DNA from: Bacteroidota bacterium
Lineage (GTDB): Bacteria > Bacteroidota > Bacteroidia > Flavobacteriales > BACL11
Length of the DNA stretch: 46,729 nucleotides
Reading direction: 5' to 3'
Assembly (NCBI GenBank): GCA_028408365.1
Contig: JAOOLD010000012.1
Coordinates: forward strand, 1 to 46,729
Each line of letters starts with the position of its first letter. Within the stretch, counting starts at the first letter, position 1. This document shows positions 37,134 to 46,312 of this stretch, piece after piece. The notes under the pieces are model-generated. The model ran no database searches, was not told the DNA's origin, and saw only the letters and a list, made by a program, of their open reading frames with translations. Made by a program: the position numbers and the translations under genes.

Positions 37134-37936
37134 CTAGTAAATTCTTTTATTAAATCTTCACTAATACCTGTATTAGAAAAACCACCATCATGAAAAATAT
37201 TTTGCATGGTTACACTTTTAGTCAAATCAGAAAATAGAGCAATACAAAAATTAGCACAATCTTCTGCTGAAGCGTTTCCTAATGGAGACATTTTATCAGC
37301 ATAATTAAAAAAAACATCAAACCCCTTAACTCCGCTACCAGCTGTGGTAATTGTTGGTGATTGTGATATTGTATTAATTCTTACTTTATTTCTATTTCCA
37401 AAATGATATCCAAAACTTCTAGCAATACTCTCAAGATAAGCTTTGTTTTCAGCCATATCATTATAGTCAGGAAAAGTCTTCTGTGCTGCTATATAAGATA
37501 ATGCAACAATAGACCCATAATCATTCATTGATTCATTTTTCCAAGCACTTTGAAGAACTTTGTGAAATGATAAAGCGGATACATCAAATCCTTTAATTGT
37601 AAAATCATAATTTTGATCAGTATACTCCCTTCCTTTTCTAACATTAACAGACATACCAATAGAATGTAAAACAAAATCAAGTTTTCCTCCTAATAACTTT
37701 ACTGACTCATCAAAAAGCTTATTTAAATCATCAACACTTGTTGCATCAGCTGGTATAACTCTAGATCCAGTTTTTTCAGCTAATTCATTTATTTTCCCCA
37801 TTCTCAAGGCTATAGGTGCATTAGATAAAACAAATTTAGCCCCTTGTTCATGTGCATTTAGAGCAACTTTCCAAGCTATAGACTTTTCATCAAGTGCACC
37901 AAATATTAATCCTCTTTTCCCTTCTAAAATTTTCAT
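37130..37936 (-). CDS. fabI: NADH-dependent enoyl-[acyl-carrier-protein] reductase
   Basis: 268 aa, SDR fold. Reduces trans-2-enoyl-ACP in the last step of each fatty-acid elongation cycle. Seen: RGLIFGALDEKSIAW (8-22, the FabI cofactor loop), HSIGM (91-95), and catalytic Tyr148 (LSYIAAQ), Tyr158 and Lys165 (YNDMAENK), matching E. coli Tyr146/Tyr156/Lys163. C-terminal FHDGGFSNTG is typical. Cytoplasmic. The stop is shared with the TTG start of the methyltransferase; 21 bp separate it from recN. Confidence 0.96.
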   Translation of the reverse strand: MKILEGKRGLIFGALDEKSIAWKVALNAHEQGAKFVLSNAPIALRMGKINELAEKTGSRVIPADATSVDDLNKLFDESVKLLGGKLDFVLHSIGMSVNVRKGREYTDQNYDFTIKGFDVSALSFHKVLQSAWKNESMNDYGSIVALSYIAAQKTFPDYNDMAENKAYLESIARSFGYHFGNRNKVRINTISQSPTITTAGSGVKGFDVFFNYADKMSPLGNASAEDCANFCIALFSDLTKSVTMQNIFHDGGFSNTGISEDLIKEFTS

Positions 37937-37957
37937 GATTTTATTACAAATATATTA

Positions 37958-39595
37958 TTATTGATTTAAAAGCTCTATGGCATTGCTCATTGAAACATCC
38001 GTTACCTTGCTTCCACTAAGGAGTTTTGCAATTTCATTTATTCTTTGCTCAGTATTAAGTTTGTTTACATCAATAATAGTCTTGTTATCAACGATTTTTT
38101 TTGTAACAACATAATGCCTATCCCCTTTTGAGGCAATTTGAGGTAAGTGAGTAATTGAAAAAACTTGAATGTCAGATGTGATTTTTCTTAAAAATTGAGC
38201 AAGTTTGTGAGCAATTTCTCCTGAAACACCAGTATCGATTTCATCAAAGACTAAAATTGATAATTTTGATTTTTTACTTGACATATATCTTAAACAAAGC
38301 ATAATTCGAGAAATCTCTCCACCAGATGCTACAGATTCGATATTTTTTAGTGGTGTATTAGAGGTTGAACTAAATTGAAAAGAAATGTCATCAACACCAA
38401 AACTATTCAAAGAATCAAAAGTTTTAATATCAACGTAAAACTGAGGAGATGAAAAGCCAAGTTCAGATAGTAGCTGACAAATTCTTATTTCAAAATTTTT
38501 AGAACAACTTTTTCTTTTTTCGGACATCTTTTGAGCAATTGATTCACATTTTTTTCTATATCCAATAATCTTGTTTTTTAAATCAGATATTAGAAACTCT
38601 GACTGTTCATTATTTTCAATTTTACTTTTGATGGTTAATTTTAAATTTAAGAGCCCCTTAATAGAATCTTTTTTATGCTTAAAAAGCAAACTATTAATCA
38701 AATCAAATCTCTTGTATATGTCATCTGAATTATTTGAGTATGAATCGATATTTCCTACTAATTCAGAGATATCTTGAAAAATATCATCTATCTCAATACC
38801 TACAGATTCAATTCTGGAAGAAAACTTATTTAATAAAGAAACTTTAGATATTTGTTTATTTAGCCTACTCAAAGAATTAATTGCACCATTTTCAGAATGA
38901 ATGTATGTTTTTAAATCATTGAGGATTTCATTTAATTGTTGATTATTTTCTATTGCGTTAATTTGTGATTTTAGCTTTTCTAACTCTCCATCATGTAAAT
39001 TAGCATTCTCAAGCTCATCATACAAAAACTTATAAAACTCCAGCTCATCCTCAGAGTAAAGGTTTTTAGACCTAAAATCATCTAAATCTTTTATTGAATT
39101 TCTAAGTTGATTATAATTACTAACATACTCATCTTTTAAATCTTTGATTCCAATGAATGAATCGAAAATTTCTATTTGGAAATCTTTTTTCTTAAGTAAG
39201 AGTGATTGATTCTGAGAATGAATTTCTATTATATTTGAAAAAATCTCTGAAACAACAGAATTTGTTGTTAAACAATCATTTATAAAAACTCTTACTTTTC
39301 CTTTGCAACTTATTTCCTTGCGAACTATACATTCATTGTAAAAATCTATTTCATTTTCCTCAAAATAGCTTTTATATTTATCATTTAAAATGAATATACC
39401 CTCAATTATTGTTTTTTTATCAGCATTAGTAATTGAACTATATTTTATTTTACCCCCAACTAAAGTAGTAAGTGCATTAAGCATTAGTGATTTACCTGAT
39501 CCTGTTTCTCCAGTAATAACTGAAAATTCATCCTCGAAATTAACAACAACATTATTAATATATGAGAAGTTTTTTATGTGAAATCTTTTTAGCAC
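37958..39595 (-). CDS. recN: DNA repair protein RecN
   Basis: 545 aa. An SMC-like ATPase used in double-strand-break repair. Seen: LKRFHIKNFSYINN (opening strand), Walker A GETGSGKS, long central coiled coils (about 150-360), the ABC signature VASGGEISRIMLCLRY, Walker B LSILVFDEIDTGVSGE, and the QVFSITHLPQIASKGDRHY D/H-loop. The start is GTG 39595, sharing one base with the upstream TAG; the conserved opening and lack of another Met support it. Slightly shorter than E. coli RecN (553 aa). Confidence 0.95.
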   Translation of the reverse strand: MLKRFHIKNFSYINNVVVNFEDEFSVITGETGSGKSLMLNALTTLVGGKIKYSSITNADKKTIIEGIFILNDKYKSYFEENEIDFYNECIVRKEISCKGKVRVFINDCLTTNSVVSEIFSNIIEIHSQNQSLLLKKKDFQIEIFDSFIGIKDLKDEYVSNYNQLRNSIKDLDDFRSKNLYSEDELEFYKFLYDELENANLHDGELEKLKSQINAIENNQQLNEILNDLKTYIHSENGAINSLSRLNKQISKVSLLNKFSSRIESVGIEIDDIFQDISELVGNIDSYSNNSDDIYKRFDLINSLLFKHKKDSIKGLLNLKLTIKSKIENNEQSEFLISDLKNKIIGYRKKCESIAQKMSEKRKSCSKNFEIRICQLLSELGFSSPQFYVDIKTFDSLNSFGVDDISFQFSSTSNTPLKNIESVASGGEISRIMLCLRYMSSKKSKLSILVFDEIDTGVSGEIAHKLAQFLRKITSDIQVFSITHLPQIASKGDRHYVVTKKIVDNKTIIDVNKLNTEQRINEIAKLLSGSKVTDVSMSNAIELLNQ

Positions 39596-40500
39596 TAGTT
39601 TCCTTGATTTTCTGTATTAATAGTTTGATATTTGGATGAATTAGTTGGATCAATTTCAACTAAGGTATTTACAATTCTTGCCCTTTCATTAGGAAATGAT
39701 TCTGAGTAAATCTTAATAATTTCTTCGTTTTTTGCATCGAAAAAAATCTTCAATAAAAAAGCTGAAGGATTTTCTCTGTATATTGATTTCAATGATTCCA
39801 AAGATTCTGTTATTTCAAATCTAGCATCTTCTGGTTCTTCTGATAGTTTATCCATACCCAATCTATGGTATGAATACATTGTAGTTAAATAATTAGCATA
39901 TCTTGAATCCATCAAATCGTATGCAAGCCAGTACCTATTTCTATCACTTTCAAATGCTTTCCATCCTGATTCAGGTGCATTTTGAGCATTATTTACAATT
40001 TTCAAAGCATTATTAAAATATTCGTATCCTCCATTTTCAGAATATGTAGAAAAATCAATGCCTAAAATGATATTAACATAAAATGCTACAACTGCTGTTA
40101 AATTAGAACCATGAGAATTTGGATTATAATCAATAGATTGATACTCCAGATACTTAAACCTGAAATTATTATCAACGAAATTAAAAACATTTGATTTGTA
40201 TGAAGTTCCGTAGATAGGTCTAGTGCTTTGAATGTTAATACTCCCCTCATATTCATCATTAGAAATTTTCTTTCTTACATTTATTAAAATTGAACATTCA
40301 ATTCTTTCTTCATTTGTAAATTTAGCATTTGTCCACTTTGTATTATTAATGAATTCATAAAGATCCTTTTGTAAAGAATTAAACACCCTTCTATCACTTG
40401 TTTGAATTTGTGAAGAATTAACTTGCAAGTTGCAAAAAAGCTCTTGAGAAAATGATTCACAAAAGAATAGAGATATTAAAATAGATAATATTATTCTCAT
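39595..40500 (-). CDS. porD: DUF4835 protein, PorD-type
   Basis: 301 aa. Signal peptide MRIILSILISLFFCESFSQ, then the DUF4835 pattern: FCNLQVNSSQIQTSDRRVFNSL, FTNEERIECSILINV, STRPIYGTSYKSNVFNF, and the conserved helix region SENGGYEYFNNALKIVNNAQ followed by SGWKAFESDRNRYWL. From memory, this family is now named PorD and linked to type IX secretion; the symbol rests on that recollection. Periplasmic or outer membrane. ATGA overlap with coaBC upstream and 1-bp overlap with recN downstream, a gene order I recall as conserved in Flavobacteriia. Confidence 0.82.
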   Translation of the reverse strand: MRIILSILISLFFCESFSQELFCNLQVNSSQIQTSDRRVFNSLQKDLYEFINNTKWTNAKFTNEERIECSILINVRKKISNDEYEGSINIQSTRPIYGTSYKSNVFNFVDNNFRFKYLEYQSIDYNPNSHGSNLTAVVAFYVNIILGIDFSTYSENGGYEYFNNALKIVNNAQNAPESGWKAFESDRNRYWLAYDLMDSRYANYLTTMYSYHRLGMDKLSEEPEDARFEITESLESLKSIYRENPSAFLLKIFFDAKNEEIIKIYSESFPNERARIVNTLVEIDPTNSSKYQTINTENQGN

Positions 40501-41684
40501 TTTGTTTTGATTATGTGGGTTACAATATCTTTAGCAACAGATTTTTTTGATTTTAATTCAAAATTAAAGGTATTATGATTATCAATAATTGTAATCTTAT
40601 TTTTAAATGATTCAAAGCAACTGTCTTTATTTTCAAGTGAATTTAATACAATGAAATTAAAGTTTTTGTCTTTCAATTTTTTTTGAGCATTTTTAATATT
40701 GTTATCATCCTCAAGAGCAAATCCAACACAAATTTGCTTTTCTTTTTTGTTTTTGCAAAGCTCTTTTGCAATATCAATATTTTTTTCAAGTTCTAGCTTG
40801 ATATAATCAGATTTTTTAATTTTTCTACTGAACTTATTACTGATTTTGTAATCAGAAACTGCAGCGGAAAATATACATATATCTGATTTGCTAAAAAATT
40901 TATTTGCTTCAATATACATCTCATCACATGATTCAACAGAAATCAAATTAACATTTGGATAATTAATTTTATATGAGGAAGGACCTAAAATTAAATTTAC
41001 CTCTGAACCGTTACGTGCTAACTCTTTAGCAATACTAATACCCATCAATCCTGTAGATCGATTACTTAGATACCTAACTGAATCAATACTCTCCCTTGTT
41101 GGTCCTGAGGTGACTAGCGAAACGGTGCCTGAAAGTGGTAAATCAGAGGATAAGGTTTTAATTACATGATTAATTATTTTTTTTGGTTCACTTAATCTAC
41201 CAAATCCTGATAAACCGCTAGCTAATTCACCAAATTCACTATCGATAATAAAGTTACCTTGAGAAACTAAAGTTTTGATATTATTATTTGTAGTTACATG
41301 CTCATTCATTTCTGCATCCATCGCAGGAGCAATGAAAACAAAGCTATTATAAGATAAAAAAGTTGCTATTAATAGATTTTCGCATTTGCCATTCGCCAAA
41401 TTAGAAAGTGTTTTACTACTGGCTGGTGCAATTAAGAATACATCTGCCCACTCAGCAAGTTTAACATGACTATTCCATGATTTATCATCGTTGACCATTT
41501 CGATATTAACCTTGTTTTTTGTAAGTACCGATAATGTGAGTTCACTTACAAAATTAGTTGCATCTCTGGTCAATATTACCTTTACATTACAATCATACTT
41601 TACTAGTTCTCTTACTATGTAAGGTGTTTTATATGCAGCAATGCTTCCAGAAACTCCAAGTAGGATGTTCTTTCCATTAATCAT
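40497..41684 (-). CDS. coaBC: Phosphopantothenoylcysteine decarboxylase/synthetase
   Basis: 395 aa. Bifunctional coenzyme A synthesis: CoaC (N-terminal flavoprotein, about 1-180) and CoaB (C-terminal ligase). Seen: GVSGSIAAYK (10-19), His73 in SHVKLAEWAD (the CoaC catalytic His), APAMDAEM (119-126), ELASGLSGFGR (153-163), then the CoaB motifs TSGPTRESIDSVRYLSNRSTG and FSAAVSDYK, and VGFALEDD. Compared with E. coli Dfp, Asn125 is Asp123 and Cys158 is Ser156. I recall both changes as usual in Bacteroidota, so the enzyme is probably active. ATGA overlap with the porD-like gene. Confidence 0.94.
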   Translation of the reverse strand: MINGKNILLGVSGSIAAYKTPYIVRELVKYDCNVKVILTRDATNFVSELTLSVLTKNKVNIEMVNDDKSWNSHVKLAEWADVFLIAPASSKTLSNLANGKCENLLIATFLSYNSFVFIAPAMDAEMNEHVTTNNNIKTLVSQGNFIIDSEFGELASGLSGFGRLSEPKKIINHVIKTLSSDLPLSGTVSLVTSGPTRESIDSVRYLSNRSTGLMGISIAKELARNGSEVNLILGPSSYKINYPNVNLISVESCDEMYIEANKFFSKSDICIFSAAVSDYKISNKFSRKIKKSDYIKLELEKNIDIAKELCKNKKEKQICVGFALEDDNNIKNAQKKLKDKNFNFIVLNSLENKDSCFESFKNKITIIDNHNTFNFELKSKKSVAKDIVTHIIKTK

Positions 41685-41692
41685 GTGAGATA

Positions 41693-42028
41693 CTATACTT
41701 CCTCAGACTCTTCTTCTTCGGTATCTCTCATATATATATCATCTTCAAGAAGCTCTTTTGTGGCTATAGACCATGGTTTTGGAAGTTTTTCGTAATATTT
41801 TGAAACAGCAATTTGTTCAGCATTTTCAAAAACCTCATCTAGCTGCTCATGATTTAATGCAAATTCGTCAAGCTTTGAATCTAACTCCTCTTTCATTCTC
41901 TCATTGATTTGAGTAGTTCTTTTAGCTAGTATTGAAACAGCCTGAAAGATATTACCAGTTTTGTCAATAAATTCATTAACATCTCTTGTTTTTGTAGTTA
42001 TTGAGGCTCCTGTTTTTTTAAATTCCAT
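41693..42028 (-). CDS. rpoZ: RNA polymerase omega subunit
   Basis: 111 aa. Small Rpb6/omega-type subunit that helps assemble beta-prime. Recognised by SITTKTRDVNEFIDKTGNIFQAVSILAKRTTQI, the Bacteroidota form of the omega core, followed by LNHEQLDEVFENAEQIAVSKYYEKLPKPW and an acidic C-terminus. It lies 1 bp after bamD and 8 bp before coaBC, the order expected in this phylum. Confidence 0.9.
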   Translation of the reverse strand: MEFKKTGASITTKTRDVNEFIDKTGNIFQAVSILAKRTTQINERMKEELDSKLDEFALNHEQLDEVFENAEQIAVSKYYEKLPKPWSIATKELLEDDIYMRDTEEEESEEV

Positions 42029-42029
42029 A

Positions 42030-42824
42030 TTAATTATTTTTGATTAGTTTTAATTGTTTTTGTGTATTTTCTTTTATTTGATTAGCATCTTTTAACCTTC
42101 TACTTTTATCATAATTATCAACAAACATTTGATAAGACATTAAAGTTTCTTTAAGTCTCTCCTCTTTTTTACTAGAAATACTATTAATAGCAAGAAGATA
42201 ATTAGATTCAAGAATGAGATATAATATTTCATCTCTTTCTTTATAGTTTGGATAATCAATTAACGCATTATTCAAAGCAATAACTGCTGATTTATAGTTT
42301 TCAGTTTTGTGATATTGCTTTGCATTTTCAAATTGTTTTTTGGCTAATTTTTCTCTTAGTTCATTAATTAATTTATCTGACTCTTCCACTTTTTCACTAT
42401 TAGGAAATCTATTGATGAAATCATTAAGCTTGTTAATTGCAATTTCAGTATTTTTTGAATCCAGAGAGTATCTAGGAGAATCTTTATAATAACAAAAAGC
42501 ACTCATGAAATTACACTCTTCAACATATTTACCTTTTGGAAAATATGATAGATATTTATTAAATAAATACGAAGAAAGCATATAGTCTTCTAAACCAAAA
42601 TTACAGTATGCGTAATAATAGGATATTTCCTCAGACTTGTCTGTTCCTCTGTATACTGATGAAAGTTCTTCTAAAAGTGGTAATGCACGATTAAAATCAC
42701 CTTTATTGTAAAATTCAATTGCTTTATCATACTTCATGCTAAAATCAGTGCTTTTAAGAACTTTTTGGTATTTACTGCATGAAAGTAAAATTAAAGACAA
42801 CGATATGAAAATTATTTTCTTCAT
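42030..42824 (-). CDS. bamD: Outer membrane assembly lipoprotein BamD
   Basis: 264 aa. Lipoprotein partner of BamA in inserting beta-barrels. Signal with lipobox LLSC (Cys16); then TPR hairpins: AIEFYNKGDFNRALPLLEEL, AYCNFGLEDYMLSSYLFNKYLSYFPKG, AINKLNDFINRFPNS and YHKTENYKSAVIALNNALIDYPN. Normal length for BamD/YfiO. First gene of the bamD-rpoZ-coaBC-porD-recN-fabI-methyltransferase run, behind a good promoter match. Confidence 0.92.
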   Translation of the reverse strand: MKKIIFISLSLILLSCSKYQKVLKSTDFSMKYDKAIEFYNKGDFNRALPLLEELSSVYRGTDKSEEISYYYAYCNFGLEDYMLSSYLFNKYLSYFPKGKYVEECNFMSAFCYYKDSPRYSLDSKNTEIAINKLNDFINRFPNSEKVEESDKLINELREKLAKKQFENAKQYHKTENYKSAVIALNNALIDYPNYKERDEILYLILESNYLLAINSISSKKEERLKETLMSYQMFVDNYDKSRRLKDANQIKENTQKQLKLIKNN

Positions 42825-42838
42825 AAATTTTAGAGCTA

Positions 42839-42869
42839 CAAAGATAAAATGTAATTTTTAAATTCCCAA
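42839..42869 (-). promoter_or_regulatory. Predicted promoter of the bamD run
   Basis: On the minus strand, TTG (42867-42869), a 20-nt spacer and a perfect TATCTTTG -7 element (42839-42846). The expected transcript start is roughly 9 nt before ATG 42824. The best promoter match seen in the window. Confidence 0.65.
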
Positions 42870-42877
42870 TTTTTTTT

Positions 42878-43774
42878 TCATACGAGCTTTTTAGAGATCT
42901 TTTTTATTCTTATTAGTTCAGAAATCAGTTTGTTGTAATCGTCTTCTTTTAATGATGTAAGAGGTAGTCTTAATACATTTTCACATATATTTAGGTGGTT
43001 TAAAGCTGATTTAATTCCACTAGGATTTCCATTTTTAAATAATAATTCAATAAAATTAGATAGCTCAAAAGAAATTTTATCAGAAATAGAAAAATTTTTG
43101 TTTAATGCCTCATGCACCATTTTAGAAAATAATTGGGGAAAACATTGCCCTACAACTGAAATAACTCCATCTCCACCATTTTTAATTATTTGATTAGTTA
43201 AATCATCATCACCTGAAACGACTTTAAAATTTTTTGGCTTATTTTTTATTATTTGACTAATCTGACTTAAATCTCCAGAAGCTTCCTTAATTCCTATAAT
43301 ATTAGAAAATTTTGATGCTAGCTTTAAAGTTGTTGATGCTTCTATATTTGAAGAAGTTCTTCCTGGAACATTATATAGGATAATAGGCACATTTGAACTT
43401 TCTGAAATTAATTTATAATGTAAAAAAATCCCTTCTTGAGACGGTTTATTATAGTAAGGAGACACAGACAGTATTGCTGAAATATTCGAAAAGTTTGTGT
43501 TTTTTATTTTATCAACTATGGCCATTGTATTATTTCCACCAATACCTAAGCATATTGGGACTCTTTTTTCGACTGTATTTATAGTATGTTCAATAACTGA
43601 TATCTTTTCTTGATCATTTAACACAACACTTTCACCAGTAGTTCCTAAACTGACTATATAATCAACACCACCTTTGATTACATGATTAATTAACTTAGTT
43701 AAAGCTCTAAAATCTACAGAAAAATCTTCTTTAAACGGAGTAATAATTGCAACCCCAAGGCCCTTTAAATTCAT
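42878..43774 (-). CDS. dapA: 4-hydroxy-tetrahydrodipicolinate synthase
   Basis: 298 aa TIM barrel. Condenses pyruvate with aspartate semialdehyde, the entry step to diaminopimelate and lysine. Seen: GTTGES (44-49), Tyr134 and Arg139 in LYNVPGRTS, the Schiff-base Lys163 in IGIKEASGD, and VSGDDDLT. Normal length. Its ATG shares one base with the stop of the upstream DUF6913-like gene. Cytoplasmic. Confidence 0.96.
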   Translation of the reverse strand: MNLKGLGVAIITPFKEDFSVDFRALTKLINHVIKGGVDYIVSLGTTGESVVLNDQEKISVIEHTINTVEKRVPICLGIGGNNTMAIVDKIKNTNFSNISAILSVSPYYNKPSQEGIFLHYKLISESSNVPIILYNVPGRTSSNIEASTTLKLASKFSNIIGIKEASGDLSQISQIIKNKPKNFKVVSGDDDLTNQIIKNGGDGVISVVGQCFPQLFSKMVHEALNKNFSISDKISFELSNFIELLFKNGNPSGIKSALNHLNICENVLRLPLTSLKEDDYNKLISELIRIKKISKKLV

Positions 43775-44316
43775 TATTTGTTAATTAAATTAATGTAATG
43801 CTTAATTTCGTCCATAAGCTTTTGAATTGATTTCTCTTTTTTTAACTCAATCATTAAATCATAGATATCAAAATTTTCTTCATACATTCCTATTTTGAAT
43901 CTAGCAATTGATTTGGCAACTAAATACTTAATTGGTATACAACTACTGTCACAAAGATTGATTAAAATATCATAGTCTCTTTTAACAAAATTATCAATGA
44001 TATAGTTTTGAGGTTTATAAAACCAGTTCAAATCTTTTTGATAAAAAAAATCATATTGCAACTTGGGAGTGTGACAGTATGACAATTTCTTGTCATTAAC
44101 ATAACCAAGTGCTTTAACATCTTTTCTTAGTTCAAAAAAATATGAAACAAAAGGCTTTATTTTATTAATATTTTCTTCTGAAGTTGCATCATAAAGAATA
44201 CCTATTGATTTAGCTTCATCAATATTACAAACGCTCCTTACTCTCTGATTTAATTTTAATTCTCTTAAGAACAAAAATTGATTTATTTTGAGCCTAAAAT
44301 TTTGAATATAACTCAT
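43774..44316 (-). CDS. DUF6913-like protein of unknown function
   Basis: 180 aa, no signal peptide or membrane segment. Recognisable parts are a basic helical N-terminus, SIGILYDATSEENINKIKPF and a DYDILINLCDSSCIPIKYLVAKS segment of alternating strands and helices. Its position between ligA and dapA and its pattern match what I recall as DUF6913 in Flavobacteriia; no function is known. It is coupled at both ends (4-bp overlap with ligA, 1-bp with dapA). Confidence 0.7.
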   Translation of the reverse strand: MSYIQNFRLKINQFLFLRELKLNQRVRSVCNIDEAKSIGILYDATSEENINKIKPFVSYFFELRKDVKALGYVNDKKLSYCHTPKLQYDFFYQKDLNWFYKPQNYIIDNFVKRDYDILINLCDSSCIPIKYLVAKSIARFKIGMYEENFDIYDLMIELKKEKSIQKLMDEIKHYINLINK

Positions 44317-46310
44317 TTTTTAATCATATTTAAAAATTCATCAATACCGATTATTGGTATGTTCAAAGACAATGCTTTTTCTTTTTTTGATGGCCCCATG
44401 CTATGTCCAGACAATACAAAAGATGTTTTTTTTGAAATAGATGATAGTGACTCCCCACCATTTTCTTTAATAATATGTTTTAAATCCTGTCTAGAATAAT
44501 CAGAAAATACACCACTTACTACTATTTTTTTTCCACTCAGCAAGGTAGAAATTTGAATATCTTTTGTTTCATTTATTTCAAATTGAATACCATGATATTT
44601 TAATTTATTTACAATTTCAATATTTCTGGGCTCTTTAAAAAAATCAAAAATAGATATCGCAGTTGTTTCTGCAATTTCATCCACCTCAACCAAAGTTTCA
44701 ATATCAGCACCAATTAAATTTTCAATATTTTTAAAACAGTTAGCTAACTTCTTAGACATTGTTTGTCCAACATGTCTTATTCCTAATGAAAAAAGAACCT
44801 TATCAAAAGTTATTTTTTTTGATTCATTAATACCGTTAATTATGTTTTCAGCCCATTTCCTACCCTCTTTTTTGAACGGTAACAACTGATCTATTTTTAA
44901 ATCGTACAAATCTGAAATATTTGAAACTAAATTATTATCAAAAAATAAATCAATTGTTTTCTTGCCTATTGAATCAATATTCATTGCATTTCTGCTTATA
45001 TAATGTTCAATAGCTCCTTTTATTTGAGGTCCACAATTATATCTATTAATACAATAATGTTTGGCATCTCCTATTTTTCTTTGTAGGACAGAACCACATG
45101 CAGGACAATTTTTAATAAAATTAAATGTATTTGAAAATAAGTCATTTCTTGAGTCAGTTACTCTAACAACTTTAGGAATAATCTCACCTCCTTTCTCAAT
45201 AACTACCTTAGAACCTATTTGAACTCCTAACTTAATTATTTGATCGTAATTGTGAAGTGATGCTCTTTTAATGATAGTGCCCGATAATTTAACTGGCTTT
45301 AAGTTTGCTACAGGTGTTATAGCTCCTGTTCTACCAACTTGATAATCAATATTAGTAACAATTGTATTTGCTTGTTCAGCCTGAAATTTGTAGGCAATTG
45401 CCCATCTTGGACTTTTAGCTGTATTACCTAATTCATTTTGAAGATTGATATTGTCAACCTTTACAACTACACCATCAATTTCAAATGGCAAAGTATCTCT
45501 AACTTGATTTAAATCTTTAATGTACTTTATTACATCTTCAATTGAGCTAAATTTTTTGGAATAGGAAGAAGTATTAAATCCCCATGACTTAGCATATTCG
45601 AGATTTTCTATATGGCTTTCACTTGGAAGATCATTTCCTAACAAAGAAAATAAGAAACAATCTAAAGGACGTTCAGCAACCTCAGATACATCTAAAATTT
45701 TAATACTTCCTGATGCGGTATTCCTTGGATTGGAAAAAAGTTCCTTTCCTTCTTTTTCTCTTTTAAGATTTAGTTCTAAGAACGAAGATTTTGAAATAAA
45801 AATTTCACCCCTAATCTCAAATAAATTTGGAAAATTTCCAAAAATCTTTCTAGGGATGCTTTTAATAGTTTTTATGTTTTCAATGACATTATCTCCCTTT
45901 ATTCCATCTCCTCTTGTTAATGCTCTTATTAAGACTCCATTTTCATATTTTAGACTAATTGATACTCCATCAAACTTAAGTTCACATACATACTCAATGT
46001 TTTTGTCTGTTAACTTTTTAATTCTTTTTTCAAAGTCAAAAAGTTCTTCATTAGAATATGTATTAGACAATGACAACATTGGATAATCATGATTCATTGA
46101 TTCAAAAGAATTCATCAACTGTCCTCCAACATTTTGAGTGGGAGAATTAACATCAAATAGCTGAGGATATTTAGACTCTAACTCAGTAAGCTCATCTATT
46201 AACTTATCATATTCAAAATCAGTAATAGTAGGTTTGTCAAGAACATAATATTTGTGGTTATGTTCTTCAATTAATTTTCTGAGCGTATTGATTTGTTCTC
46301 TTATATCCAA
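44313..46310 (-). CDS. ligA: NAD-dependent DNA ligase
   Basis: 665 aa. Seals nicks in replication and repair. Order: Ia domain (HNHKYYVLDKPTITDFEYDKL), adenylation domain with the nucleophile Lys112 in CELKFDGVSIS, RGDGIKGDNV and TRGEIF-like motifs, OB fold, a four-Cys zinc finger (CPACGSVLQRK...HYCINRYNC), helix-hairpin-helix repeats and a C-terminal BRCT (GKKIVVSGVFSDYSRQDL to the end). The start is TTG 46310: no in-frame ATG exists before an upstream stop, and the protein begins as the family does. 2 bp after the NTF2-like gene; ATGA overlap with the next. Confidence 0.96.
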   Translation of the reverse strand: MDIREQINTLRKLIEEHNHKYYVLDKPTITDFEYDKLIDELTELESKYPQLFDVNSPTQNVGGQLMNSFESMNHDYPMLSLSNTYSNEELFDFEKRIKKLTDKNIEYVCELKFDGVSISLKYENGVLIRALTRGDGIKGDNVIENIKTIKSIPRKIFGNFPNLFEIRGEIFISKSSFLELNLKREKEGKELFSNPRNTASGSIKILDVSEVAERPLDCFLFSLLGNDLPSESHIENLEYAKSWGFNTSSYSKKFSSIEDVIKYIKDLNQVRDTLPFEIDGVVVKVDNINLQNELGNTAKSPRWAIAYKFQAEQANTIVTNIDYQVGRTGAITPVANLKPVKLSGTIIKRASLHNYDQIIKLGVQIGSKVVIEKGGEIIPKVVRVTDSRNDLFSNTFNFIKNCPACGSVLQRKIGDAKHYCINRYNCGPQIKGAIEHYISRNAMNIDSIGKKTIDLFFDNNLVSNISDLYDLKIDQLLPFKKEGRKWAENIINGINESKKITFDKVLFSLGIRHVGQTMSKKLANCFKNIENLIGADIETLVEVDEIAETTAISIFDFFKEPRNIEIVNKLKYHGIQFEINETKDIQISTLLSGKKIVVSGVFSDYSRQDLKHIIKENGGESLSSISKKTSFVLSGHSMGPSKKEKALSLNIPIIGIDEFLNMIKK

Positions 46311-46312
46311 TT

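Noticed and set aside
45730-46086. 118-codon open frame on the + strand
   Set aside because: Lies fully antisense to the adenylation domain of ligA and has a Phe/Ser-rich, family-less translation.
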